From Blautia schinkii (lineage in GTDB: Bacteria > Bacillota > Clostridia > Lachnospirales > Lachnospiraceae): a DNA stretch of 64,000 nucleotides. The position numbers were made by a program, and so were the translations under genes. The DNA is taken from positions 1-64,000 of the forward strand of contig NZ_JAAWUO010000005.1 in assembly GCF_013304825.1 (NCBI RefSeq), in the 5' to 3' direction. Under the pieces are notes generated by a model. It was not told where the DNA came from and did not search any database. It saw only the letters and a program-made list of their open reading frames with translations. Position 1 is the first letter of the stretch. Every line of letters begins with the position of its first letter. This document shows, piece after piece, positions 14,801 through 24,403 of the stretch.

Positions 14801-17383
14801 ATGAATATCAGTAAATTTACACAGAAATCCGTACAGGCTGTCCAGGATCTTGAGAAGATTGCTTATGAATATGGCAATCAGGAGATCGAGGAGGAACACC
14901 TTCTGTATGCCTTGCTGACACAGGAGGACAGCCTGATCCTCAAGCTGATCGAGAAGATGGAAATCCAGAAGGAATATTTTATTGACACAGTTAAGAGGGC
15001 ATTGGATGCCAGAGTTAAGGTTTCCGGTGGAGAGCTTCGATTTGGTCAGTATCTGAACAAGGCACTGGTCAGTGCAGAGGATGAAGCGAAGGCTATGGGA
15101 GATGAGTATGTATCGGTTGAGCATCTCTTTCTTTCCATGCTGAAGAATCCAAGCCCGAGCATGAAGAAAATATTCAATGAGTTTGGAATCACCAGAGAGC
15201 GTTTTCTTCAGGCACTGTCTACAGTCAGAGGAAACCAGAGAGTTGTCAGTGATAACCCTGAGGCAACCTATGATACTCTGAATAAATATGGTGAGGATCT
15301 TGTGGAGAAGGCGAAGAATCAGAAGCTTGATCCGGTGATCGGCCGTGATGCGGAGATCCGGAATATTATCCGTATCCTCTCCCGTAAGACCAAAAACAAT
15401 CCGGTTCTCATCGGTGAGCCTGGCGTTGGTAAAACAGCAGCCATTGAGGGACTGGCACAGCGTATTGTAGCCGGAGATGTACCGGAAGGTCTTAAGAATA
15501 AGAAGATTTTTGCTCTGGATATGGGTGCTCTGGTTGCAGGCGCCAAGTATCGTGGTGAGTTTGAGGAACGTCTGAAAGCAGTTCTTGAGGAAGTGAAGAA
15601 GAGTGAGGGTGAGATCATCCTGTTTATCGATGAGCTTCATCTGATCGTTGGTGCCGGCAAGACAGACGGTGCCATGGATGCAGGAAACATGCTGAAGCCT
15701 ATGCTCGCCAGAGGTGAGCTGCACTGTATCGGTGCAACAACTCTGGATGAGTACCGCCAGTACATTGAAAAAGATGCGGCACTTGCCCGTCGTTTTCAGC
15801 CGGTTATGGTAGATGAGCCGACTGTAGAAGATACCATTTCCATCCTTCGTGGACTGAAGGAGAGATATGAGGTATTCCACGGTGTAAAGATCACAGACAG
15901 TGCCCTGGTTGCAGCTGCCACACTTTCACATCGTTATATTACAGACCGTTTCCTTCCGGATAAGGCCATTGACCTTGTAGATGAGGCCTGTGCGCTGATC
16001 AAGACGGAACTGGATTCCATGCCGACAGAGCTGGATGAGCAGAGACGTAAAATCATGCAGCTGGAGATCGAGGAATCTGCCCTGAAAAAAGAGACAGATA
16101 ACTTAAGTAAAGAGCGTCTGGCAGAACTGCAGAAGGAACTGGCAGAAATGAGAGATGCTTTTAACACCCAGAAAGCACAGTGGGACAATGAAAAACATTC
16201 CGTAGAGAAGCTTCAGAAATTACGTGAGCAGATCGAGGATATCAATAAACAGATCCAGAAGGCGAAACAGAACTACGATCTGGAGAAAGCAGCAGAGCTG
16301 CAGTACGGCGAACTGCCGAAGCTTCAGCAGCAGCTGGAGGTTGAGGAGAAGCAGGTCAAAGAAAGTGACAGAAGCCTGGTACATGAGGCTGTCACAGATG
16401 ATGAAATTGCCCGTATCATTTCCAGATGGACCGGTATTCCGGTGACGAAACTGACTGAGGGTGAGAGAACGAAACTTCTCGGCCTTGAGGAGGAGCTTCA
16501 TAAACGTGTAGTAGGACAGGATGAGGGTGTTCGTCTTGTAACAGATGCGATCCTTCGTTCCAAAGCAGGAATCAAAGATCCCACAAAACCGATCGGTTCA
16601 TTCCTGTTCCTTGGACCAACCGGTGTTGGTAAAACAGAGCTTGCCAAGACTCTGGCTGCCACATTGTTTGACGATGAGCAGAATATGGTGCGTATTGATA
16701 TGAGTGAATACATGGAGAAATATTCCGTTTCCCGTCTCATCGGAGCGCCTCCAGGATATGTCGGATATGAGGAAGGAGGACAGCTGACAGAGGCCGTCCG
16801 AAGAAAACCGTACAGTGTTGTTCTTTTCGATGAGATCGAGAAGGCTCATCCAGATGTATTCAATGTACTTCTGCAGGTACTGGATGATGGACGTATCACA
16901 GATTCTCAGGGACGTACCGTTGATTTCAAGAATACGATCCTGATCATGACCTCCAACATTGGTTCTCCGTATCTTCTTGATGGTATCGACGAGAAGGGAG
17001 ATATCAAGCCGGAGGCACAGGAGCAGGTTATGGGAGATCTCCGTGGACACTTCCGTCCGGAGTTTCTGAACCGTCTGGATGAGATTATCATGTTCAAGCC
17101 ACTGACTAAGAATAACATTGGCAAGATTGTTGATCTGATGGTAAGAGAACTCAGTGACCGTCTGGCTGACCAGGAGCTTTCTTTGGAGCTTACAGATGCT
17201 GCCAAACAGATGGTAGTGGATAACGGCTATGATCCGGTTTACGGCGCACGTCCTCTGAAGCGTTATCTCCAGAATTATGTGGAAACACTGACAGCCAAGA
17301 AAATCCTTTCCGGTGATGTACATGCCGGAGATACTATTGTGCTGGATGTGAAGGACGGAGAGTTTACCGTCAGCACGAAATAA
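14801..17383 (+). CDS. clpB: ClpB ATP-dependent disaggregase
   Basis: The 860-aa hexameric Hsp100 chaperone pulls proteins out of aggregates together with DnaK. ATG 14801 follows AGGAGG. Domain order is complete: Clp N domain (1-~145), first AAA+ module with Walker A GEPGVGKT at ~205-212, the coiled-coil middle domain (~400-525, with [19 protein letters not shown]), second AAA+ module with Walker A GPTGVGKT at 605-612, and the C-terminal D2-small domain ([17 protein letters not shown]). It is a single-gene unit under the CIRCE operator, with no degenerated motif. An IGF/IGL loop for ClpP binding is not expected in ClpB and none was seen. Confidence 0.97.
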   Translation: MNISKFTQKSVQAVQDLEKIAYEYGNQEIEEEHLLYALLTQEDSLILKLIEKMEIQKEYFIDTVKRALDARVKVSGGELRFGQYLNKALVSAEDEAKAMGDEYVSVEHLFLSMLKNPSPSMKKIFNEFGITRERFLQALSTVRGNQRVVSDNPEATYDTLNKYGEDLVEKAKNQKLDPVIGRDAEIRNIIRILSRKTKNNPVLIGEPGVGKTAAIEGLAQRIVAGDVPEGLKNKKIFALDMGALVAGAKYRGEFEERLKAVLEEVKKSEGEIILFIDELHLIVGAGKTDGAMDAGNMLKPMLARGELHCIGATTLDEYRQYIEKDAALARRFQPVMVDEPTVEDTISILRGLKERYEVFHGVKITDSALVAAATLSHRYITDRFLPDKAIDLVDEACALIKTELDSMPTELDEQRRKIMQLEIEESALKKETDNLSKERLAELQKELAEMRDAFNTQKAQWDNEKHSVEKLQKLREQIEDINKQIQKAKQNYDLEKAAELQYGELPKLQQQLEVEEKQVKESDRSLVHEAVTDDEIARIISRWTGIPVTKLTEGERTKLLGLEEELHKRVVGQDEGVRLVTDAILRSKAGIKDPTKPIGSFLFLGPTGVGKTELAKTLAATLFDDEQNMVRIDMSEYMEKYSVSRLIGAPPGYVGYEEGGQLTEAVRRKPYSVVLFDEIEKAHPDVFNVLLQVLDDGRITDSQGRTVDFKNTILIMTSNIGSPYLLDGIDEKGDIKPEAQEQVMGDLRGHFRPEFLNRLDEIIMFKPLTKNNIGKIVDLMVRELSDRLADQELSLELTDAAKQMVVDNGYDPVYGARPLKRYLQNYVETLTAKKILSGDVHAGDTIVLDVKDGEFTVSTK

Positions 17384-17642
17384 AAAATAACTCCATAAAA
17401 TTATAGATAGATTGACTGTGAAAAGAACTGTCGGTTCTGATAGAAATCCGTTTTAGAATGAAAACCTATTTTGGAATGAAAATCAGAATTTGGCAGTTCT
17501 TTCAAATATGGAAAAAACTTTAATTGGACACTTGACAAAAAAGGATAATGGTAAGATAGTAAATTTAATGTTTTGCAAGTGACAGTCATCAGGTTGTCCG
17601 GAAGCAGCTTATAAATATCAGACAAAAGGATGGAAACAGATT

Positions 17643-17816
17643 ATGATACCAAAGGACCCGGTAATGCTTTTAAGTTACGTAAATACACAGCTGCGGGATT
17701 TTTACAGATCCCTGGATGCTTTCTGTGAGGACAGAGGACTTAACAGGAAAGACCTGGAGGATAAGCTTGACATGATTGATTATGCTTATGATCCGGCTGT
17801 GAATCAGTTTGTATAA
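17643..17816 (+). CDS. DUF4250 domain protein, 57 aa
   Basis: A tiny cytosolic protein beginning MIPKDPVMLLSYVNTQLRDF and ending DYAYDPAVNQFV, the pattern of the DUF4250 family found in Lachnospiraceae and relatives. The upstream ribosome site is AAGGATGG. Its function is unknown. It stands alone, ~260 bp after clpB, and ends with its own terminator. The 17384-17642 gap shows no further gene. Confidence 0.85.
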   Translation: MIPKDPVMLLSYVNTQLRDFYRSLDAFCEDRGLNRKDLEDKLDMIDYAYDPAVNQFV

Positions 17817-17838
17817 GAAAATCAGGAACAGAAAGAAG

Positions 17839-17880
17839 TACCCGTTTCGGATAGAAAAATTCCGGAGCGGGTATTTTTAT
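17839..17880 (+). terminator. Intrinsic terminator
   Basis: ACCCG (17840-17844) with CGGGT (17868-17872), extended by inner CGG/CCG pairing, is followed by ATTTTTATTT. Confidence 0.75.
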
Positions 17881-18000
17881 TTATGCAAAAAATTGGAAAA
17901 CAGCAGAAAATAAATTAGCTTGGCAAATTAATTAACAGATTTTAATTGGAGATAAAAGAAACTGTAAATCTTAAAAAAGTGTAAAATACACAAAAAACAG

Positions 18001-18046
18001 TTGCATTTTTTGTGCAGATGTATATTATATATAGTTAGCCGACTAA
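18001..18046 (+). promoter_or_regulatory. marR-ABC operon promoter with palindromic operator
   Basis: TTGCAT (18001-18006) and TATTAT (18023-18028) are 16 bp apart. TTAG-ccga-CTAA (18035-18046), an inverted repeat, sits at the expected start of transcription. This is the usual place for a MarR repressor to bind and shut off its own operon. Confidence 0.6.
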
Positions 18047-18123
18047 TTAAAGATGAAAGATACTTCTGCCTGGAAGATAAGAAATAAAAAGCAGAAGTTC
18101 TGACGGAGGAAGGGAGTGACAGC

Positions 18124-18642
18124 GTGTTTTGTGAGGAGGACGATGAGAAAGAGAAGCAGAGCAGTGTTTTATCTCTGTTTATGAAGGTAGACCGTCATTT
18201 TATGACGAAATGCTTTGGTCAGATGCAGGAGCTTGGAATTTATCCGGGACAGATCCCGGTTCTGGGGCTTGTGTCCGGAAGGGATGGACTGAGTCAGCGG
18301 GAAATTGCAAAGATTCTGCATATCAAGCCGCCTACGGTAAATGTATCTATACAGAGACTGGAGAAAGCAGGCTTTCTTTATAAGAAACCGGATGAAAAGG
18401 ACCAGCGTGTGACCAGGATCTACATGACAGAAAAGGGAAAGGAAATCAAGGCAAAAGCACTGGAACGGATCCATAAAAATGAGGCTGTAATGATGGAAGG
18501 CTTCAGTGAGGCGGAACAATGTCTGCTTCGGAGATTTCTGGAGCAGATCCTGGTAAATATTGAAAAGATACAGCCGGAGGAAGTCATAGAAAAGCTTCAG
18601 CCGGATGAAATAACAGAAAGGAAGGAACAGAAACGTGATTAA
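18124..18642 (+). CDS. MarR-family transcriptional regulator
   Basis: The 172-aa winged-helix repressor uses a GTG start at 18124, directed by GGAGGAAGGGAG. The DNA-binding part is clear: GLSQREIAKILHIKPPTVNVSIQRLEKAGFLYKK, then the wing DEKDQRVTRIYMTEKGKE. Dimerisation helices flank it on both sides, and an unusual charged tail (PEEVIEKLQPDEITERKEQKRD) follows. The gene overlaps the downstream ABC exporter by 8 nt, and a palindrome lies at its promoter. It most likely represses this exporter operon until a toxic or lipophilic ligand releases it. Confidence 0.92.
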   Translation: MFCEEDDEKEKQSSVLSLFMKVDRHFMTKCFGQMQELGIYPGQIPVLGLVSGRDGLSQREIAKILHIKPPTVNVSIQRLEKAGFLYKKPDEKDQRVTRIYMTEKGKEIKAKALERIHKNEAVMMEGFSEAEQCLLRRFLEQILVNIEKIQPEEVIEKLQPDEITERKEQKRD

Positions 18643-20797
18643 ACTGATGAAATATTTGAAACGATCTGCAGGTTACATCGTGATCATCATTGCGCTTCTT
18701 TTTCTTCAGGCATATTGTGATCTGTCTCTGCCGAATTACACATCCAATATCATCAATGTGGGAATTCAGCAGAACGGTATCGAAGACAGTGTTCCTGAGA
18801 AGATCAGAAAGACATCCATGGACAGTCTGAAGCTGTTTATGGAAGAGGATGATGCGAAAACTGTGGATGGATTTTATGAGGAAGAGGGAGATGATCTGGT
18901 ATTAAAGGATAAAATCTCCAAAGAAGACAGAGAAGAGCTCAATGATATCTTCGGTAAACCGATGGTGATCGTTTCTACTCTGATGTCCGACAGTGAGGAA
19001 TCAAAGGCAGCTCTTGCAAAAATGGGAATACCGGAAGGGACTGATCCACTGGCGGCTCTTTCTCAGATGCCGGCAGAGGCTTTGGCTGCTATGAAGGACC
19101 AGGTCGGAGAAAAGATCGACAAGATGCAGGAATCCATAATCACACAGGCAGGCGTTTCCTACGTCCGTGCAGAATATGAAGCTATGGGTGAAGATGTGGA
19201 TGCCATACAGATGGATTACATGAAGTCAACAGGTATCCGCATGGTGCTTATGGCACTGGTCACTATGATGGCTGCAGTATGTGTGGTATTTTTTTCATCC
19301 AGAGTTGCGGCATCTATGGGGCATGATCTCCGTGGACTGGTTTATAACAAAGTCATAGGTTTTTCCAGCAGAGAGTACCATAAGTTTTCAACAGCATCCC
19401 TGATCACACGATGCACGAACGATATCCAGCAGATCCAGCAGGTAATGGCTATGATGTTCCGTATCGTGCTTTACGCGCCGATCCTTGGAATCGGTGGTGT
19501 GATCCGCGTGCTTCAGAGAGATTCCTCCATGACATGGATCCTTGGGGTGGCTATTGTACTGATCATGGCATTTATGGGACTGCTGTTCAGGATCGCAATG
19601 CCGAAATTTACAGCTTTGCAGACCATGGTAGATAAGCTTAACCTGGTAACAAGAGAAATCCTTACCGGTATTCCGGTTATCCGTGCATTCAGCCGGGAGA
19701 AACACGAGGAGGAGCGTTTTGAGGATGCAAATATCACTCTGACGAAGACAAACCTTTTTGTAAACCGTTGTATGACATTTATGATGCCGGTGATGATGCT
19801 GATCATGAACGCAGTTTCTGTATTGACCATCTACAGCGGTTCTTATGCGGTAGACAGCGGAAGCATGCAGGTTGGTGATGTTATGGCGTTTATCCAGTAT
19901 GCAATGCAGATCATTATGTCATTTTTGATGATTACAGCAATGTCTATCATGCTGCCGAGAGCAAATGTATCTGCACGCCGTATCAACGAGGTACTTGAGA
20001 CAGAAGTCAGTGTCCGGGATCCGGAGGAGCCGGTACAGCCTTCTCGGGATGTGAAGGGTACTGTAGAATTTGATCATGTAAGCTTCGCATATCCGGAGGC
20101 AGGAGAGAATGTTATCACAGACATTTCTTTCAAGGCAGAAAAAGGTGAGACAGTAGCGATCATCGGAAGTACAGGAAGCGGTAAGAGTACACTGATCAAT
20201 CTGATCCCGCGTTTCTACGATGCAACAGAAGGATCTGTGAAAGTGGATGGCGTGGATGTCCGGGAAATGACACAGAAGGATGTCCGTGACAGGATCGGTT
20301 ACGTTCCGCAGAAGGGTGTACTTTTCTCAGGAACCATTGATTCCAATATCCGTTACGGAAAGACAGAGATTTCGGAAGATGCAGTGAAAAAAGCAGCAGA
20401 GGTTGCACAGGCTACGGAGTTTATCGACACCAAGCCGGAGCGATATAAGACTCCGATCGCACAGGGAGGAAGCAATGTTTCCGGTGGACAGAAGCAGAGG
20501 CTTTCCATTGCCAGAGCTATCGCAAAAGATCCGGAGATCTTTATCTTTGATGACAGCTTTTCCGCACTGGATTTCAAAACAGACAGTACACTTCGAAAAG
20601 CTCTGAAAGAACATACAAAAGAAGCAACAACCATTATCGTGGCACAGCGTATCAGTACGATCTTAAATGCAGATAAGATCCTTGTACTGGACGATGGACA
20701 TATGGCAGGGATCGGAAGCCATAAGGAGCTGATGAAGTCCTGCGAGGTATATCGCCAGATTGCCATGAGTCAGTTATCAGAGGAGGAATTGGCATGA
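18635..20797 (+). CDS. ABC exporter half-transporter 1 (heterodimeric multidrug type)
   Basis: The 720-aa membrane protein starts with GTG 18635 inside the marR end. It has six membrane segments with an unusually large loop (residues ~45-190, acidic, partly EEDDAKTVDGFYEEEGDD) between the first and second helix. The nucleotide-binding domain carries Walker A GSTGSGKST, signature VSGGQKQR and Walker B IFIFDDSFSALD. In Walker B the usual catalytic Glu is Asp (FDDS), typical of the degenerate site in heterodimeric exporters such as BmrCD/TM287. It overlaps the second half-transporter by 4 nt, so the two are translated together. Export of drugs or peptides is likely, substrate unknown. Confidence 0.93.
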   Translation: MIKLMKYLKRSAGYIVIIIALLFLQAYCDLSLPNYTSNIINVGIQQNGIEDSVPEKIRKTSMDSLKLFMEEDDAKTVDGFYEEEGDDLVLKDKISKEDREELNDIFGKPMVIVSTLMSDSEESKAALAKMGIPEGTDPLAALSQMPAEALAAMKDQVGEKIDKMQESIITQAGVSYVRAEYEAMGEDVDAIQMDYMKSTGIRMVLMALVTMMAAVCVVFFSSRVAASMGHDLRGLVYNKVIGFSSREYHKFSTASLITRCTNDIQQIQQVMAMMFRIVLYAPILGIGGVIRVLQRDSSMTWILGVAIVLIMAFMGLLFRIAMPKFTALQTMVDKLNLVTREILTGIPVIRAFSREKHEEERFEDANITLTKTNLFVNRCMTFMMPVMMLIMNAVSVLTIYSGSYAVDSGSMQVGDVMAFIQYAMQIIMSFLMITAMSIMLPRANVSARRINEVLETEVSVRDPEEPVQPSRDVKGTVEFDHVSFAYPEAGENVITDISFKAEKGETVAIIGSTGSGKSTLINLIPRFYDATEGSVKVDGVDVREMTQKDVRDRIGYVPQKGVLFSGTIDSNIRYGKTEISEDAVKKAAEVAQATEFIDTKPERYKTPIAQGGSNVSGGQKQRLSIARAIAKDPEIFIFDDSFSALDFKTDSTLRKALKEHTKEATTIIVAQRISTILNADKILVLDDGHMAGIGSHKELMKSCEVYRQIAMSQLSEEELA

Positions 20798-22626
20798 GTC
20801 AGCAGAGAAGAAGAGGCCCGATGGGCGGACACGGAATGCAGCCAACAGAGAAGGCCAAGGACTTCAAAGGCTCCATGAAAAAGCTCTTTGGCTATATGGG
20901 CAGATATAAATTCCGTTTTATCCTGATGTTTATCTTTGCAGTGGCAGGTACAGCGTTTAATATTGCAGGCCCGAAGATCCTTGGAAAAGCTACCACAGAG
21001 CTGTTCAATGGTCTGGTTGCCAAGGTAAACGGTACAGGCGGTATTGATTTCAGTAAGATCGGAATGATCCTTCTGTGGACTTTGGGATTGTATGTGGCAA
21101 GTGCGTGCTTTTCCCTGATACAGGGCTTTGTCATGACGGGGATTTCCAATGATGTCACATACAATCTCCGAAAGGATATTTCAAAGAAGATCAACCGTCT
21201 GCCAATGAATTATTTTGAGAGCAGAACAAACGGTGAGATCCTTTCCAGGGTGACAAATGATGTGGATACCCTGCAGATGAGTATCAACCAGAGCATGACA
21301 CAGCTGATCACATCCGTAACAACACTGATCGGTGTATTTATTATGATGCTTTCCATCAATGTGTGGATGACACTGGCAGCAGTACTGATTCTGCCGGTTT
21401 CCATGCTTATCATTAATAAAGTAATGAAACACTCCCAGAAATATTTCCAGGCACAGCAGGAGTATCTGGGAAAAGTAAATGGTCAGGTTGAGGAAAATTT
21501 CGGCGGCCATGATGTAGTAAGAGTATTCAATAAAGAACAGGATGTGCTGAAAGAATTTGAGCACGACAATCAGAAACTCTACGAGTCAGCATGGAAATCT
21601 CAGTTCTTTTCCGGGATGATGATGCCGATCATGCAGTTTGTAGGCAACTTAGGATATGTGATGGTGGCACTTCTCGGAGGAATTTTTGCCATCAAGGGAA
21701 CTATCGAGGTTGGAGATATCCAGTCCTTCTTCCAGTATATCCGTAACTTTACACAGCCGATCCAGCAGATCGCCCAGGTTACAAACCTTCTGCAGTCCTC
21801 TGCGGCAGCTTCTGAAAGAGTATTTGAATTTCTGGAGGAGCCGGAGGAAGAGCTTCAGCCGGAGAACCCGGATTCCATTGAGGGACTGGAAGGAAATGTA
21901 CAGTTTGAGCACGTGAAATTCGGTTATAACCCGGATAAGATCATTGTAAATGATTTTTCCGCAGATGTGCATGACGGTCAGAAGATCGCCATTGTAGGAC
22001 CTACGGGTGCAGGAAAAACGACGATCGTAAAGCTGCTGATGCGTTTTTATGATGTAAACGGCGGAAGCATCAAGGTTGACGGACATGATATCCGGAACTT
22101 CAATCGCAGCAATCTCCGTGAGATGTTCGGAATGGTGCTGCAGGACACCTGGCTGTTTTCCGGAACCATCATGGAAAATATCCGCTACGGAAGACTGGAC
22201 GCAACGGATGAAGAGGTGATCGCAGCAGCAAAAGCGGCTCATATCCATAATTTCATCATGCAGCAGCCTGGCGGTTATCAGATGGTACTTGACGAGGAGA
22301 CCAGCAATGTTTCCCAGGGCCAGAAGCAGCTTCTTACCATTGCAAGAGCCATCCTGGCAGATAACAAAATCCTGATCCTTGATGAGGCTACATCTTCCGT
22401 TGATACCAGAACCGAGATGCAGATCCAGAAAGCCATGGATAACCTGATGAAGGGCAGAACAAGTTTTGTTATCGCCCACAGATTGTCAACTATTAAGGAT
22501 GCAGATCTGATCCTGGTAATGAAGGATGGAGATATCATTGAGCAGGGAAATCATGAAGAGCTCCTGGCACGTAAGGGATTTTATGCGGATCTGTATAACA
22601 GTCAGTTTGAACAAAAACAGGCATAA
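20794..22626 (+). CDS. ABC exporter half-transporter 2 (heterodimeric multidrug type)
   Basis: The 610-aa partner of the preceding exporter starts at ATG 20794 in an ATGA overlap. A short glycine/basic leader (QQRRRGPMGGHGMQPTEKAK) precedes six membrane segments. The nucleotide-binding domain shows Walker A GPTGAGKTT and Walker B ILILDEATSSVD with the catalytic Glu intact. The signature loop reads VSQGQKQL, diverged from the normal SGGQ. Together with half 1 (Asp in Walker B, SGGQ intact) this gives one consensus and one degenerate ATP site, as in heterodimeric ABC exporters. A strong terminator follows at 22729. Confidence 0.93.
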   Translation: MSQQRRRGPMGGHGMQPTEKAKDFKGSMKKLFGYMGRYKFRFILMFIFAVAGTAFNIAGPKILGKATTELFNGLVAKVNGTGGIDFSKIGMILLWTLGLYVASACFSLIQGFVMTGISNDVTYNLRKDISKKINRLPMNYFESRTNGEILSRVTNDVDTLQMSINQSMTQLITSVTTLIGVFIMMLSINVWMTLAAVLILPVSMLIINKVMKHSQKYFQAQQEYLGKVNGQVEENFGGHDVVRVFNKEQDVLKEFEHDNQKLYESAWKSQFFSGMMMPIMQFVGNLGYVMVALLGGIFAIKGTIEVGDIQSFFQYIRNFTQPIQQIAQVTNLLQSSAAASERVFEFLEEPEEELQPENPDSIEGLEGNVQFEHVKFGYNPDKIIVNDFSADVHDGQKIAIVGPTGAGKTTIVKLLMRFYDVNGGSIKVDGHDIRNFNRSNLREMFGMVLQDTWLFSGTIMENIRYGRLDATDEEVIAAAKAAHIHNFIMQQPGGYQMVLDEETSNVSQGQKQLLTIARAILADNKILILDEATSSVDTRTEMQIQKAMDNLMKGRTSFVIAHRLSTIKDADLILVMKDGDIIEQGNHEELLARKGFYADLYNSQFEQKQA

Positions 22627-22648
22627 TCCTGTTTTTGTTCATGAGGAA

Positions 22649-22661
22649 GTAGCGAAGCGGA
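22649..22661 (+). repeat. Short intergenic repeat, copy 2
   Basis: Identical 13-mer GTAGCGAAGCGGA to 2198-2210, again just after a stop codon. Confidence 0.3.
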
Positions 22662-22688
22662 TTCCGAATGTCTGCTTTGCTGAAAGAG

Positions 22689-22786
22689 GCTCAGGCATAA
22701 GATAACCTGAGCATTAAGCTGGATTACAGCACCGGAAATGTACTTCCATCCGAAAAACGGATCGGACACGTTTCCGGTGCTTTTTT
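22689..22786 (+). terminator. Tandem hairpins and intrinsic terminator after the ABC operon
   Basis: GCTCAGG (22689-22695) pairs with CCTGAGC (22706-22712). Then GCACCGGAAA (22729-22738) pairs with TTTCCGGTGC (22771-22780), followed by TTTTTT. Inside the second stem ATCCG-aaaaa-CGGAT forms its own hairpin. The remaining gap to 23031 shows a TATAAT at 22942-22947 as a possible promoter for the next operon. Confidence 0.8.
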
Positions 22787-23031
22787 GCGGATTTTTCTCA
22801 GGTTAATGTGGTGAATAAATATTGTACGATTCATATAAAAATGATAGGAATAATAATATAAATTATATAAAAATAGCACAAAAATCGTAAGAAAGTACAG
22901 TCTGTTCGGAAGAATAAAGAGGAATTCCATGATTCATACAGTATAATAGGATATATCGAGTGTGCGGAAAAACTACAAACTATATAATGCGGAAAATGCG
23001 GAATGTTAAAGAGAAGAGAGGTATTTTTATT

Positions 23032-24399
23032 ATGAAACAGAAAGCAATGGATATGAAACTTGTAGTAAAACCGCTGGTTGGATGTCTGACACATACACAT
23101 TTCTGGGAGGGACCATGTCGTGCCGGACATAAAGAGGATATGACTGTTGAAGCTGAGACAAAAGCAGCTGATGAGGCATTCAAAAATTCAGTTAAGGGAT
23201 TAAAAGGGGTTATTGATGAGGTAGAATTCACGGAGCCTGTGGATGTCCGCTATAATGAGTCTTTTGTTGTAGATAAAGACCTTTTTGCAAAAATCGGAGA
23301 GGATGTTGATGAGATCGATTGCTTCCTCTGCATGGGATGGAGAATTCCTAAGCTTGAGCGTTTCGGAAAGCCGGTCGTTATCTGGCAGAACGGAAACGAA
23401 GGAATTGATTTTGCAGCATACTGCCGTTCCATCGGAGTAGAGGCATATGTATGTATGGATCTTCAGGATGTGAATGAGATCATGCATATTCTCTGGGTAA
23501 GAAAAGCAGTTCGCAATACAAGGGCGCTTGTACTGACAGCAGGATCTCAGCCTACATTCGGAATCCAGAGTCTGATCCGTGATCCGGAGATCCTTCGTCA
23601 GCGTTACGGAGTTGAAGTGGTGAAGCTTCCATTTACATCCATCTTCAAATATATGGATGAGATTACAGATGAGGAAGCAAAACCGATTGCAGATAAGATC
23701 ATTGCAGGATCTACCGATACACAGGTAAACACAGACTGGTTTATCAATGACGTGAAATATTATCTGGCTGCCAAAAAGATGATGGATATTTATGACTGCA
23801 ACGCTTTCTCAACCGCATGTCATGAGCTCTGTACAACAGAAATCCCGCAGAACCGTAAATTCACACCATGTATGTGCCATTCCATCATGAAAGACGAGGG
23901 AATTCCAAGCGGATGTGAGGAAGATCTTAATGCACTGATGGCCATGCTGATCATGCAGTATGCCGGAAAACGTCCGGCATTCATGGGTAACCCGAACCAC
24001 GAGACAGACGAGCTTCTCCGCATCCACCATGCAGTACCGGCTCTTCAGATGAACGGTTATGGAACAAAACCGCTGGCATACAAACTCTGGGCATTCACAG
24101 GCCAGGGATTCGGTGGAAAACTGCAGGTTGACTTCACAGAGAACGATGATGATTATATCACACTTGGACGTTTCAATCCGGCAGGCGATACCATGTGCAT
24201 CAAGAAAGGCAAGGTTATCCGTTCTGAATATGCAGATACATACTGCAGTCCGTTCTACTACATCCAGATGGACGATGCAAGAGAATTCATGCACAATCTT
24301 GCAGGATTCGGACATCATCAGGTGCTGATTTTCGGTGATTACACAAAGATGATCAAGAAGATTGCAAAAATTATGAACTTCAATATTCTGGAAGGATGA
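23032..24399 (+). CDS. L-fucose/L-arabinose isomerase-like family protein
   Basis: ATG 23032 is chosen over an upstream GTG because GAGAGG lies just ahead and the family homology starts here (KLVVKPLVGCLTHTHFWEGP). The 455-aa protein matches the FucI/AraA C-terminal-type isomerase fold: an N-terminal Rossmann-like part with GWRIPKLERFGKPVVIWQNG, and a C-terminal part with AFSTACHELCT, NPNHETDELLRIHHAVPALQMNG and AFTGQGFGGKLQVDF. Glu and His residues that could bind a metal are present (NHETDE, RIHH). Many uncharacterised members are not true fucose isomerases, so the substrate is open. Its stop is 4 bp before a class V aminotransferase, implying a shared pathway. Confidence 0.75.
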   Translation: MKQKAMDMKLVVKPLVGCLTHTHFWEGPCRAGHKEDMTVEAETKAADEAFKNSVKGLKGVIDEVEFTEPVDVRYNESFVVDKDLFAKIGEDVDEIDCFLCMGWRIPKLERFGKPVVIWQNGNEGIDFAAYCRSIGVEAYVCMDLQDVNEIMHILWVRKAVRNTRALVLTAGSQPTFGIQSLIRDPEILRQRYGVEVVKLPFTSIFKYMDEITDEEAKPIADKIIAGSTDTQVNTDWFINDVKYYLAAKKMMDIYDCNAFSTACHELCTTEIPQNRKFTPCMCHSIMKDEGIPSGCEEDLNALMAMLIMQYAGKRPAFMGNPNHETDELLRIHHAVPALQMNGYGTKPLAYKLWAFTGQGFGGKLQVDFTENDDDYITLGRFNPAGDTMCIKKGKVIRSEYADTYCSPFYYIQMDDAREFMHNLAGFGHHQVLIFGDYTKMIKKIAKIMNFNILEG

Positions 24400-24403
24400 T
24401 TGG

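Noticed and set aside
14714-15880. Open frame of 388 codons on the minus strand across clpB
   Set aside because: It lies wholly opposite the start of a well-conserved gene and has no recognisable domain; codon bias of clpB keeps the antisense frame open.
22960-23031. Earlier GTG start for the isomerase-like gene
   Set aside because: No ribosome site ahead of it, and the extra residues do not match the family, whose homology starts just after ATG 23032.
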